Assembly: GCF_002607855.1 (NCBI RefSeq)
Contig: NZ_AWQQ01000024.1
Span: 35,057 to 98,139 of the forward strand
DNA from: Desulforamulus profundi
Lineage (GTDB): Bacteria; Bacillota_B; Desulfotomaculia; Desulfotomaculales; Desulfotomaculaceae
Reading direction: 5' to 3'
Length of the DNA: 63,083 nucleotides
Shown one piece after another: positions 39,904-49,100 of this stretch. The translations under genes and the position numbers were made by a program. Positions within the stretch are counted from its first letter, which is position 1. The number at the start of each line of letters is the position of its first letter. The notes beneath the pieces were generated by a model that worked only from the letters and a program-made list of their open reading frames with translations, ran no database searches and was not told the origin of the DNA.

Positions 39904-40650
39904 TTACCTTTGATTGAGAATATCCCGCACCACCGCTCCGGCCAGTACCAGTCCGGCGGCGGCAGGCACAAAGGAAATGCTGCCGGGAGCAAAGGAATTG
40001 CTCCTGCTGCCGGGGTCCGACGGATCCGCCTTCACCTTGGTGACCTGGACTTTTGGTGTGATGGGTTGTTCCAGGGAGAAAACCACCTTGACCCCCTTTT
40101 GGATGGCAAATTTTCTCAACTCCCGCCGGATCACCCTGGCCAGCGGGTCCACCGAAGTCTCGGAAATATCCGCCACCCGGAAAGCGGCGGGATCTAGCTT
40201 GTTGCCGGCTCCCATGCTGGAAATGACAGGCATGTTGCGGAAGTAACATCTTTTAATAATGTCAATTTTTCCTGTTACATTATCAATGGCATCCACCACA
40301 TAAGAATATGCCGGTTTTAGCAACTCTTCCCCATTTTCCGGCGTATAAAACTGTTTTAACGGGATGACCCTGGCCCGGTGGTTAATGAGCTTGACCCTTT
40401 CCGCCATTAAATCAACCTTGTTCCGGCCAACGGTATTCTCCAGGGCATGCAATTGCCGGTTGATGTTGCTGATGTCCACCGTATCAAAATCCACCAGCGT
40501 AAGCTCACCGACACCGGCCCTGGCCAGAGCCTCCACCACGTAGGAACCCACGCCCCCCACGCCAAAGACAATAACCCTGGCGACTGCCAGTTTGGCCAAT
40601 CCTTCTTGGCCAATTAACATGGCTGTTCTGGAAAACCTGTGCTGATTCAC
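39904..40650 (-). CDS. tcdA: tRNA threonylcarbamoyladenosine dehydratase TcdA
   Basis: 248 residues of the ThiF/E1-like family, ATP-dependent cyclisation of t6A37 in tRNA. Nucleotide loop VIVFGVGGVGSYVVEALARA, the Asp/Arg segment DFDTVDISNINRQLHAL, and a C-terminal membrane-like helix (FVPAAAGLVLAGAVVRDIL). In Bacillus the homologue yrvM follows aspS and the 6S RNA gene and precedes cymR-yrvO-mnmA. The same order, with insertions, is found here. Confidence 0.93.
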   Translation of the reverse strand: MNQHRFSRTAMLIGQEGLAKLAVARVIVFGVGGVGSYVVEALARAGVGELTLVDFDTVDISNINRQLHALENTVGRNKVDLMAERVKLINHRARVIPLKQFYTPENGEELLKPAYSYVVDAIDNVTGKIDIIKRCYFRNMPVISSMGAGNKLDPAAFRVADISETSVDPLARVIRRELRKFAIQKGVKVVFSLEQPITPKVQVTKVKADPSDPGSRSNSFAPGSISFVPAAAGLVLAGAVVRDILNQR

Positions 40651-40674
40651 GGAATCCTCCTTATTTTTAATAGG

Positions 40675-42132
40675 CTAAATTGTTGAGCAGGCACGCTCGT
40701 TCTCCTGTCCATGCTTTTCTGAGACAGCAGAAAATGTCACCTTAAAAACACTCCCCTTTTGCAGCTCGCTTTCAACAGTTATAGACGCTCCGTGTTGTTG
40801 GGCAATCCATTTGGCAATAGATAAGCCCAGGCCGGTTCCTCCCACCGGCCTGGATTTGTCCGACCGGTAGAATCGTTCAAAAATCTTAGCTGATTCACTC
40901 CCCTCAATACCCATGCCGGTGTCTTTGACCAGGACCTGGACACCGTCCATGCTGCATGTAACCGCCAGTTCCACCGTGCCGGCCGGCGGGGTAAATTTAA
41001 AGGCATTATCCAATAGTATAAGTACAAGCTGCTTAACATAATCAGGGTCGGCCATGATAAAGGCCCTGTCACAGCATTCGTCAATATTCATTATAAAATG
41101 GACATCCCCGGCCAGGATTTTGGCCTGCCGCCCCACCTGCTCAATGATTTGGGCAACGGGCAGGGGCTGCAGGATCAGGGTCAGGCCGGCATCCGCCCTG
41201 GCCAGCACCAGCATATCGGAAACCAGCCGGCTCATGCGCTGGGCCTCGGAGGCAATATCCGCCAGAGCTTCCTGCCGTATGGCAGGGTGTTCATCCCCCA
41301 TTTTCCGTATCAAATCAATATTGCCACGGATGGTTGTTAAGGGCGTTTTTAATTCGTGGGACACGTCAGCCACAAATCTCCTTTGGGCGGCATGGGACTC
41401 TTCAAGCTCCCGGTAAGCCGTTTCCAGACTGTCCAGCATGCCGTTTAATGTCCCCGACAGTCGTCCCAGTTCATCGTTTGGTCCCCGGTGGGGAATCCTC
41501 TGGTGAAGATTGAGGTCCTGGCGAATGAGGGCCGCCGTTTTTGTGATTTCTTCAACCGGTCTCAAGGCGGCTCTGGCCAACCACCAGCCGATGGTTGCAG
41601 CCACCAAAATCATCAGGCCGCTTAAAAGCCACAGCAACCATTTCAGCCTGTTCAAGGCCGCCTGGATTCCCGAAAAGGGTTGGCCCACCTGCAGCAGACC
41701 CACCACACGGTGCTCCGCCACTAAAGGGTAATTGTAAGTCCGTATTTTCTGGTCGCCCACCTGCAGCCATTCGTAAAAACTCTGCCCGGTGGCGCCCCGC
41801 TTGAGGGTGTCTTCGCTGAGGGGCAAACTCTGGTGGGACAGGTTGCTGGACTTTGCCACCAAGCGCCCGTAGGGATCCACCACCTGCAGGTAGGTATTGG
41901 GGTAACCAAAAACATCTACATCCGGCAGCACAATTTGCTGCTGACGAAACCAGTTGGCTCCCACCACTTTGATGGACCGGGCCACCCCAACGGCCCGCCC
42001 CGTCAACTCCCTGTCAATTTCTTGGACCATGCTGTAGGAAAGAAACGTATAGAGAATAAAGGAGAAGGCAATTAAGGTTAAGCTTACGACAGCGCTATAC
42101 CATAATGTAAGTTTCAGCCTGATGGTCATCAT
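40675..42132 (-). CDS. Membrane sensor histidine kinase
   Basis: 485 residues. TM1 at about 12-33 and TM2 at about 160-182 enclose a sensor region of about 125 residues; HAMP (RPVEEITKTAALIRQDLNLH), HisKA with the phospho-His in FVADVSHELKTPLTTIRGNI, and HATPase boxes (LILLDNAFKFTP, VKDTGMGIEG, GGTGLGLSIAKWI). The start overlaps the response regulator stop by four bases. With htrA upstream on the same strand, an envelope-stress role like CssRS/CiaRH is plausible; the signal is unknown. Confidence 0.92.
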   Translation of the reverse strand: MMTIRLKLTLWYSAVVSLTLIAFSFILYTFLSYSMVQEIDRELTGRAVGVARSIKVVGANWFRQQQIVLPDVDVFGYPNTYLQVVDPYGRLVAKSSNLSHQSLPLSEDTLKRGATGQSFYEWLQVGDQKIRTYNYPLVAEHRVVGLLQVGQPFSGIQAALNRLKWLLWLLSGLMILVAATIGWWLARAALRPVEEITKTAALIRQDLNLHQRIPHRGPNDELGRLSGTLNGMLDSLETAYRELEESHAAQRRFVADVSHELKTPLTTIRGNIDLIRKMGDEHPAIRQEALADIASEAQRMSRLVSDMLVLARADAGLTLILQPLPVAQIIEQVGRQAKILAGDVHFIMNIDECCDRAFIMADPDYVKQLVLILLDNAFKFTPPAGTVELAVTCSMDGVQVLVKDTGMGIEGSESAKIFERFYRSDKSRPVGGTGLGLSIAKWIAQQHGASITVESELQKGSVFKVTFSAVSEKHGQENERACSTI

Positions 42133-42800
42133 TCCTGCTCCTTCAGAACATATCCCACTCCCCGGACGGTGTGGATCAGCCTTGGACCCTGTTCCTCGGT
42201 CTTCTGGCGCAGCATATTTATGTAAACCTCCACCACATTGGAGCCCCCGGTGTATTCCAAGCCCCAGACCCGGTCGATGATCTGGTCCCTGGTTAACACC
42301 TGATTGGGATGGTTTAAAAGAAGGTTCAGCAAGTCAAATTCCCTGGAGGTGAGAGAGATTGATTTACCGGCCCGGCGTACTTCTCTGGTTTCCAGGTCCA
42401 TTTTGAGGTCGGAAAACTGGATCACCTTGCCGGCATTGGTCTTGCGGCGCAGCAGGGCCTGGATACGGGCCAGCAGTTCTTCCAGGGCAAAGGGCTTGCC
42501 CAAATAGTCGTCTGCTCCCAAATTCAGTCCCTTTACTTTGCTCTCCACCTCGTCCCGGGCGCTGAGGATCAGTATAGGGATCAAGTTTTCCTTGCGGAAC
42601 CGCTGGCAGATTTCCCAACCATCCAGTCCCGGCAGCATGATGTCCAAGATCAGCAATTCCGGCGGGTTGTTTCTGGCCATGTTCAGGCCGGTACACCCGT
42701 CGTTGGCTGTCTCCACCCGGTACCCTTCATAGGTCAAGGCCCTTTGCAGCATGGCGGTGATTTTGGGGTCATCGTCGATCACCAAGATTCTGGCGCCCAT
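42129..42800 (-). CDS. OmpR-family response regulator
   Basis: 223 residues. Receiver domain with acidic pocket DDD (10-11) and phospho-Asp53 in LLILDIMLPGLDG, Thr/Ser switch ILSARDEVESKVKGL and Lys in DDYLGKPFALEELLARI. C-terminal winged helix (SLTSREFDLLNLLLNHPNQV...RGVGYVLKEQE). It is translationally coupled to the kinase. The htrA gene ends just upstream, so htrA is a possible target or the first gene of the unit. Confidence 0.94.
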   Translation of the reverse strand: MGARILVIDDDPKITAMLQRALTYEGYRVETANDGCTGLNMARNNPPELLILDIMLPGLDGWEICQRFRKENLIPILILSARDEVESKVKGLNLGADDYLGKPFALEELLARIQALLRRKTNAGKVIQFSDLKMDLETREVRRAGKSISLTSREFDLLNLLLNHPNQVLTRDQIIDRVWGLEYTGGSNVVEVYINMLRQKTEEQGPRLIHTVRGVGYVLKEQE

Positions 42801-42826
42801 TCTATTCCCCTCGCTTTACATCCTAA

Positions 42827-42850
42827 GAAAACCGGGCCCGGGGCCCGGTT
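42827..42850 (-). terminator. Hairpin at the end of htrA
   Basis: ACCGGGCCCCGGGCCCGGT is followed leftward by TTTCTT. It overlaps the htrA stop codon and partly separates htrA from the response regulator. Confidence 0.6.
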
Positions 42851-43972
42851 AAATTCTTCTGGCACTCTTATCTCCAATTATGACCTGTACCTCTTTACTT
42901 TGTCCAGCCCTGACAACCACCAGCGGTACTTTTTGTCCCGGTTGGGTCCGGTTCACCGCATCCGTCAGTTCCTGGGGCGTGGTCAAATCTTTGCCGTCAA
43001 ATTTCAAAATGATGTCCCCGGGCTTCAGACCAACAGCCATGGCCGGACTGTCCGGCACCACTCCGGACACCGCCACACCCCTTTGGTCCCGGGAAGGTTG
43101 GATGCTGACTCCGATGTAAGGGTGGGCAACGGTTCCTTTGGTTATTAGTTGATTATAAACCGAAACCACCGTTGAGGAAGGAATGGCAAACCCGATCCCC
43201 TGGGCCTTTGCGTTCACTGCCGTGTTGACCCCCACCACTTCACCGTTCAAGTTGATCAGCGGCCCGCCGGAGTTACCGGGGTTGATGGAAGCGTCGGTCT
43301 GCAGGAGGTTGCGGAACCTCCTGTCTTCAATATTTACCGGCCTGCCCTTGGCGCTGATGACCCCCACCGTTACCGTATGGTCCAGGCCATAGGGATTGCC
43401 GATGGCAATCACCCAATCTCCCACTTCAATTTTTTCGGAACTGCCGAATTGTAAGGTAGGAAGTTTTCCTGCGGGATTAATTTTTAACACCGCCAAGTCC
43501 AGTTCCCGGTCGGCCCCAACCACCCTGGCCGGGTAACTTTTGTCGGTTGCCAGCGTCACCTGGATCTGGCTCGCTCCGTCAATGACGTGATGATTGGTTA
43601 CAATGTATCCATCCTCCGAAACAATAAAACCGGAACCCATGCCTGTCTGCACTTGGTCCTTGGCAGGCCCTGGGCACCGAAAAACTGCCTGAAAAACGGG
43701 TCATTGAGAAAGGGGTCCGTTTCAACCCTAGACTGAACCACCGTCTCAATCTTCACCACAGCCGGGGCGGTCTGTTTGACCACTGCCGACAGATTGGCCG
43801 GCCGGACAAAACCCTGTTCCGCCGCAGCCGGCTTGTCCCCGATGGAAATCAAATGCTGCTGGCTGCTTGACCAGTGGAGTCCGGCAACCACCAGCAGAAT
43901 CGTCAGCAGGGTCTTGGCCAATAAAACACAAAGAGGTTTTTGCAACTTTTGCGCCCTTACTTTCATAAACAT
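42849..43972 (-). CDS. htrA: HtrA/DegP-like serine protease (one frame break)
   Basis: N-terminal membrane anchor (LAKTLLTILLVVAGLHW), linker, trypsin-like domain with His in IVTNHHVIDG, Asp in RELDLAVLKI and Ser in NPGNSGGPL, and one PDZ domain (VAVSGVVPDSPAMAVGLKPG). The frame breaks near 43662; one C restores GLP-KDQVQTGMGSGF. About 374 residues. It degrades misfolded exported proteins at the membrane outer face. Upstream of the two-component pair and downstream of the putative 6S RNA. Confidence 0.92.
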
Positions 43973-44096
43973 CTCTCCCTTGCATGTAATTTCAAGATCA
44001 TCATAACGGCTGATCCTTAAAATTACCTTAAAAAGAAAAGAAAAAACACCTCGTCAAGAGATGTTTGCATGAAAATATTATGTAAACCATAAGGAA

Positions 44097-44287
44097 ACCC
44101 CACCGTGCCGTGTCTTTACCCAAAGTTTTTTGAACCTGTTCTCCAACAGGTGGGTGCCCTTCCGCAGCTTCCTGTTTCCTTATCCTATGTAAGGTCTACA
44201 TTCCCTTGCGAGAAACCGGGCTCCCTTTTTCTACAATGTTGGCTCAAAACTTCAGGTATACCACGAGCAAAGCAGGGCGATAGATTG
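44097..44287 (-). ncRNA. ssrS: Probable 6S RNA (SsrS)
   Basis: This gene-free stretch, read leftward, contains TTTTGAGCCAACATTGTAG, GGGAGCCCGG, GGAAGCTGCGG and AGGGCACCCACCT, words seen in the 5' and 3' flanks of the 6S central bubble. Hairpins CCTGTT-GGAG-AACAGG and partly complementary ends (GCTCGTG, CACGGCACG) support a long rod. Position agrees: in Bacillus bsrA lies between aspS and yrvM (tcdA), and here it is between aspS and tcdA on the same strand. Ends are estimates. 6S RNA would bind sigmaA polymerase in stationary phase. Covariance search is needed to confirm. Confidence 0.6.
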
Positions 44288-44292
44288 TTCAA

Positions 44293-44321
44293 AAAATAAC
44301 TATTTTCAATCATTATGTTAA
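44293..44321 (-). promoter_or_regulatory. Promoter before the putative 6S RNA
   Basis: TTAACA (44321-44316), 17 bases, TATTTT (44298-44293) on the minus strand. It would start RNA near 44287. The rest of the gap (44322-44519) shows no gene. Confidence 0.45.
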
Positions 44322-44519
44322 CACAGCCTTATTAAATTCGCAAGTCTTCGGCCGCCACTGTTATCACCCTTATTTTTCCAAAAGACTACAAAAAAGGACA
44401 TGTAAAGTGAAACGATGAAGCATTATAAACATCGGTCCAGTACTGACCGTAGCAGATGAATTATACGCGTGTTTTAAACATAATGTTCAGCCCGGAGATT
44501 TCGGCTTTCATTTTTCTTT

Positions 44520-45101
44520 TTACTCGTCCCATATAGCCTGAGCTAACTTATAATCTTCCTCCGTGTCGATATCCATTGATAAATAATAGGGGCAGACAGG
44601 AATGGTTTCCAACCGGTCCCGGTACTTTTTAATGATCTGCTGCCCGCCGGCGTCCCCGGAAAGCTGTGCCAGTTGTTCCTTCAGGGTGCTGTCAAAGAGT
44701 ACCGGGTGACCTGTCTCGCCGGCTCTTACAATGAGAGCGCCGGTGCCGGTAAATGTATCAATGATGCGGTTGATGATCTGCGGGCAAATGAAAGGTTGAT
44801 CTGCCAGCAAAAACAAGATGCCCCTGGCTGCCGGACATACGGCGGCTGCTCCGGTGGCCACCGATGTACCCTGGCCTTCTTTATACCTTGGATTATCGGC
44901 AAATTTCACATCATAGCTCGCTAATCTTTGTTTTATCTCTTCCCGGTAAGCCCCTGTCACAACAATGGTTTCTACAACCTTGGATTGTAGTGCATTTTCC
45001 ACCACATGCTCCAGCAGGGTTTTTGTACCCAACTGCAAAAGCTGCTTGGGTCTGCCCATACGGGTGGCAAGTCCGGCCGCCAGGATCACTGCGGAAACCA
45101 T
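44520..45101 (-). CDS. mocA: MocA-like molybdenum cofactor cytidylyltransferase
   Basis: About 193 residues. Nucleotidyltransferase opening SAVILAAGLATRMGRPKQLL, then NPRYKEGQGTS, LADQPFI and DIDTEEDY. It attaches CMP to molybdopterin, forming the dinucleotide used by molybdenum hydroxylases. The ATG 45101 overlaps yqeC; a longer frame upstream lacks homology. Last gene of the five-gene leftward maturation operon. Confidence 0.87.
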   Translation of the reverse strand: MVSAVILAAGLATRMGRPKQLLQLGTKTLLEHVVENALQSKVVETIVVTGAYREEIKQRLASYDVKFADNPRYKEGQGTSVATGAAAVCPAARGILFLLADQPFICPQIINRIIDTFTGTGALIVRAGETGHPVLFDSTLKEQLAQLSGDAGGQQIIKKYRDRLETIPVCPYYLSMDIDTEEDYKLAQAIWDE

Positions 45102-45855
45102 TCCATTACCTCCAGAACTGGATTGTGCGAGAGGGCGGAGGTCAGCAGCACCCTGGGGGTGGTGGGATTTAATAATTGCATTGCCAGTTCCCTGGCTTTC
45201 TTCCTCTCCTCCAGACAATCCATTTTATTCAGGACCGGCACCCAGCAAATACCCGGAGATGCTTGTTTTGCTATCAACTCATAATGCCGGAAGACCTTTA
45301 CTACGGTAGTCTCAGTAACGGGTTCACCTGTATTTTGACCTGCTACCCGGGCAACCAGGTGGGGGCGGTGTACAAATTCTTCCGTCAAGGGGCAGCCCAG
45401 TATATCCATCCCTACCACAGGCAAAACCGTGGTCGCTAAAGACGGCAGTACCGGTTCGTGTTCTGCCGGAGCTTTCATTGATTTACCCCGGGAGCCGTCT
45501 GCTTCCACCAGAACATAATCAAACAGGCCGGAACGGTAGATTTGGTCCAGGCATTCTTTGCTTAATCCGTCTACTTTTTGTTCGCCGGAGATTCCCTTAC
45601 CCGCAGCCAAAAGATTTGTCTTAGAACAAAGTTTCACCAATTTATCCAGCAGGTTTTCCTCTTTCTCCAATACAACCTGAGGCTGCAATCTTTTAACTGC
45701 CGGTAATACATTTTGGTACTGGTGGTAACCAGCACCCGGGCTCCTGTCACTGCGCATTCCCTGGCCAGCAGGCTCAGTAAACCGGACTTCCCCCCGGCGC
45801 CCACAAAACAGATCATTTCTTTATTCTTTAATGTAAGGGCATTGATCAATTTCAT
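45086..45855 (-). CDS. yqeC: YqeC-type selenium-dependent hydroxylase accessory protein (one frame break)
   Basis: P-loop near the start (CFVGAGGKSGLLSLLA), then KLCSKTNLLAAGKGI, LVEADGSRGKSMKAPAEHEP and VLPVVGMDILG, diagnostic of the YqeC family found with selenium-dependent molybdenum hydroxylases. The frame breaks near 45700; one base restores TKMYYPAVKRLQPQ. About 256 residues. The start overlaps the yqeB stop (ATGA) and the 3' end overlaps mocA, so translation is coupled on both sides. Confidence 0.85.
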
Positions 45856-46684
45856 GACTCATTCGCCTTACTGTATGCATCAACGGTTGAGCAGCACTGC
45901 TTCCGGTAATAAAAAACGGCTTCCAGTACCCCGCCGGCAACGGCCCTGGCTTTATCGGAAATGGTATACCCGTGTTCCGGCTCACCCCTCGGGTCAATAT
46001 CCCCTATTTTGAGTCCCCGGCGCACCTGTGTTCCCTCCCGGATGAGTCCCCTTAACAAGCCGGCGATACCTGCCCGCACCGGTTGATCCCCTACATACCC
46101 CAGGAGTTCCCCGGCCTGCACGAAACGGTTGATCTCCACACAGGCTTGAAATACGCCGTCTACCGGTGCCCGGACCAGGCGCTCAAGGGTGTACCCCTGC
46201 ACCGGACCGGGAATGCCTGTATTGGGCTGGGCACAACCGTTTTCAATGACCCGCCCCAGATGATGACCCCGGTTGGTTTCAATCACGGCGTGGACATCCA
46301 GGCCGGCTGTAAAACCCGGTCCCAGTCCGATGACCAGCGGGGCATCGGTTATTTGCGTGCCGGTGTTTTTCTTCGCCATTACCGCATCCACCAGAACGGA
46401 GGGCCGTAACCGGAGGGCCTCCCTGGTTTGCGGATCCACCAGCACTGGAATTTCCCCTCTCTGCAGCACCTCTGCGGCCTGATCGATATTGCGGGCTAAC
46501 CGGGCTGTAACCCCTTCAACCACGTGAGCAGTCTCGTAGACCGCTTCGGCAAAGGACACAGAGCGCCGCACCACGGTAGCTGCGGGATCTCCGTCATCAC
46601 CACCCGCATGCCGCACCGGTACAGCCTGTGAGCAACCCCGGTAGCCAGGTCACCCGCTCCCTTTACAACAACCAGCATGTCCAT
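45852..46684 (-). CDS. yqeB: YqeB/EF2563-type selenium-dependent hydroxylase system protein (one frame break)
   Basis: Rossmann opening MLVVVKGAGDLATGVAHRLY, RCGMRVVMTEIPQPTVVRRS (after one base near 46579), SFAEAVYE, then IGLGPGFTAGLDVHAVIETN and a biotinyl-like barrel region (VRAPVDGVFQACVEI). The family marks the labile-selenium group of molybdenum hydroxylases. Its start is adjacent to the end of the xdhC gene. Length about 277 residues. Confidence 0.87.
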
Positions 46685-47745
46685 TTATACCAACCTCTCC
46701 AGAAATACGTCCATCGCGCCGCCGCAGACCATGCCCTCTTCCGCCGCCGTCCCCGCATCCAGCAACACGCTGCTGATCTTAACCCCGCCTTCATCAAACA
46801 GCATCAAGGCATCCCTGCGCACCGCCGCTTCCCCGCAGCCTCCCCCAATGGTTCCAATGCAGGTGCCGTCAGGCAGTACCAGCATTTTTGCACCGGCCTT
46901 GCGGGGGTTGATCCCCTGGTACGTAGGATGGTCGCAGCCACCACGGGCTGGCCCAGGTTTACATACTCCATTGTCCTGGTCAGCAGTTCCCATTCTTCCG
47001 CTGTCGAGGTCGGCACACCGCCGGGTCCCCTGCGCACTTCTACCAGTTGTGCGGCAATGCTGACGGCAATTTCCTCCGGTGTTGCCGCCCCAATGGCCAG
47101 GCCAATGGGCATGTGCACACGGTTAACCTTTTCTTCCGGGTAGCCGCAGCGGGCCAGGTGTTCCTTCACCAGTTTTACCCGCCTGCGGCTGCCGATCATT
47201 CCCACGTAACCCGGTTGGAATTGCAAAACATACTCCAGGCATGCCAGATCATGCCGGTGGCCCCTTGTTACAATGACAACACTTGTGGCGGGATCAATGG
47301 TTTGTCTTTGCAAAGCGGGAATAAATTCATCGCACACCACCGCAGCCCCCGGAAACCTTTGGTTGTTGGCAAAGGTCGGGCGGTCGTCCACCACGGTAAT
47401 TTGATACTGCAGGAGGGATGCTATCTGCGCCAGGGGCCGGGCCACATGGCCTCCCCCGAGGATGAGAAGGCGGGCCACCGGGTGATAGCACTCTACAAAA
47501 ATACCGGCGGTGACTTTTTCAGCGGTTATTTGTCGGAAATGAACCCCCCTTTGTTTGAGAGCTTCTGCGGCCAGCCGGTGTACTTCCGCTCCGATGGGAT
47601 GGTCCTGCAGGGGCCCAAAGACCTCTGATTCCGTCAGCAGCAGTTTTTGGCCCGGCAGTTCCCTGTTTTTTTCCCCTGCCTCAACCACTGTGGCCAGGGC
47701 GATGGGTTTCTTTTTACTCACGAACTCCTGTAATTCACGATACAT
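46685..47745 (-). CDS. xdhC: XdhC-family maturation protein with C-terminal CoxI/XdhC module (one frame break)
   Basis: XdhC proteins deliver sulfurated or modified cofactor to molybdenum hydroxylases. Order here: a short XdhC-like N-terminal part (MYRELQEFVSKKKPIALATV...), a Rossmann domain (LLILGGGHVARPLAQIASLL, VVDDRPTFANNQRFPGA, PGYVGMIGSRRRV), then a second CoxI-type module (LGQPVVAATILRTRGSTPRK, IGTIGGGCGEAAV, GMVCGGAMDVFLE). One C is missing in a C-run near 46905. About 353 residues. Usual XdhC proteins have the CoxI module only in front. Confidence 0.85.
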
Positions 47746-47755
47746 ACGGCTCACC

Positions 47756-48796
47756 TCATTTCTGGGAGACACCGATACCAAAGGTGCAGTTGGGATAGCG
47801 GCACCGGGGGCAGGAACGACACAGCCCGCCGTGGGCCAGTTTAACAATATCCCTGCGGCTGATTCTCTCCCCCACCAGCAGGAGGGGCAGCAGCAGGTCC
47901 AGCACGGTGGTTCGGAAATACATGCCGCAGGCCGGCATACCCAGCACAGCCACATTGCCCCGGTAGGCCATCAAAAACATGGCTCCCGGCAATACCGGGG
48001 AACCGTATTTAACAATCTCCGCCCCTGAAAGCCGGATCCCCAGTGGCGTTACATCATCAGGGTCCACCGACATGCCGCCGGATACCAGGATGATGTCTGC
48101 ACCTTTTTCCACGGACAGGATAATTTTTTCTGCAATTACATCAGCATCATCCGGTGCATAGTCCACCTCTAAAACCTTTGACCCGTAGGGAAGGATTTTT
48201 TCAGACAGCACCGGGCCAAAGGCATCCTTTATTCTCCCTTTGTATACCTCGTTTCCTGTAATGATAATACTTATTTTTTTCTCCAAAAAGGGAAGAACTT
48301 TTATGATGCTCCCTGCTTCAGCGGCAATTTTCTCCGCCTCTAAAAGCACCTCTTCTTGAACCACCAGGGGAATCACTTTGGTTCCTGCCAGCATTTCTCC
48401 CTCTTTTACGACGGTGTTATTGGGCAGTGTGGATAATATGACATCGGGAAGGTCATTGACTGCTTCCAGGGCCTCAAGATTAATTTTCAACAAACCTGCT
48501 TGCCCCGCAAACAGATTTACCTTGCTTTCCCTGGGCTGACTAAAGGTAACGCCATCCCCGGCAGCTGCCTTGGCCAGCCTGCTGCCGGCCTCGTCCTCAT
48601 GGATTTCACCCGGTTCAAGTTCAAGAACATAGACATGTTCTTTGCCCAGATTAAGAAATTGTTGAATATCCTGAGGTTGAATGATGTGCCCTTTTTTGAA
48701 GGCGGCTCCTTTAAATCCATCCTTAACGATCTTTGTGATATCGTGGTAAAGAATCTTGCCGACGGCATCTTCTATTTTTATAATTTGCGTGCGAAT
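47756..48796 (-). CDS. Molybdopterin-binding MoeA/MoaB-like protein (ATT start)
   Basis: About 346 residues: N-terminal SAF-like part (RTQIIKIEDAVGKILYHDIT, then KGAAFKKGHIIQPQDI), a MoaB/MoeA molybdopterin-binding domain (ISIIITGNEVYKGRI, DIILVSGGMSVDPDDVTPLG, LPGAMFLMAYRGNVAVLGMP) and a Cys-rich tail CRSCPRCRYPNC. First gene of the maturation operon. Homology begins at ATT 48796, six bases after AGGTGA; the frame is closed upstream by TGA at 48805. Either ATT is used or the start codon carries an error. Confidence 0.8.
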   Translation of the reverse strand: MRTQIIKIEDAVGKILYHDITKIVKDGFKGAAFKKGHIIQPQDIQQFLNLGKEHVYVLELEPGEIHEDEAGSRLAKAAAGDGVTFSQPRESKVNLFAGQAGLLKINLEALEAVNDLPDVILSTLPNNTVVKEGEMLAGTKVIPLVVQEEVLLEAEKIAAEAGSIIKVLPFLEKKISIIITGNEVYKGRIKDAFGPVLSEKILPYGSKVLEVDYAPDDADVIAEKIILSVEKGADIILVSGGMSVDPDDVTPLGIRLSGAEIVKYGSPVLPGAMFLMAYRGNVAVLGMPACGMYFRTTVLDLLLPLLLVGERISRRDIVKLAHGGLCRSCPRCRYPNCTFGIGVSQK

Positions 48797-49100
48797 GGCT
48801 ACTCACCTCGTACTATAATGAATAAATAAAGGATAAAAAGAAACAGGGTCGTATTCAATCTTTGAATAGAGACCCCTTTGTCTTGACTTTGTTTATTGAA
48901 CCCAGGTATTTACCACGATCAAATTATGAAACAATTATACTTTTATTTTGCCGAAACAGTCAATTGGGGTGTCAAATTCAATGATTGGCAGCGGCAGGAT
49001 GATCAAAGTATAGAAGGACTGTCTGATTTTTGGTAAAATAAGACATTAAGCGTTTTATCTATTTTGCTAAAAACTTCTTTAATTGATTTGGGGGCTGAGC
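48797..49100. promoter_or_regulatory. Divergent control region of the molybdenum hydroxylase locus
   Basis: The 300-base gap separates the leftward maturation genes from the rightward enzyme genes. It holds a hairpin at 48848-48876 (GGGTC and TATTCAA arms) just upstream of the leftward gene, followed leftward by a T-rich run, so it could act as an attenuator. AT-rich sequence nearer 49000 probably holds the rightward promoter. No known riboswitch consensus is recognised. Confidence 0.45.

Noticed and set aside
44105..44299. Possible 64-codon plus-strand gene in the gap after htrA
   Set aside because: No ribosome site or homology; the stretch is better explained as the opposite strand of the 6S-like RNA.
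48517..48768. Minus-strand 83-codon frame in the MoeA-like gene
   Set aside because: It is the wrong frame of the N-terminal domain; the neighbouring frame carries the clear homology (KIEDAVGKILYHDI).
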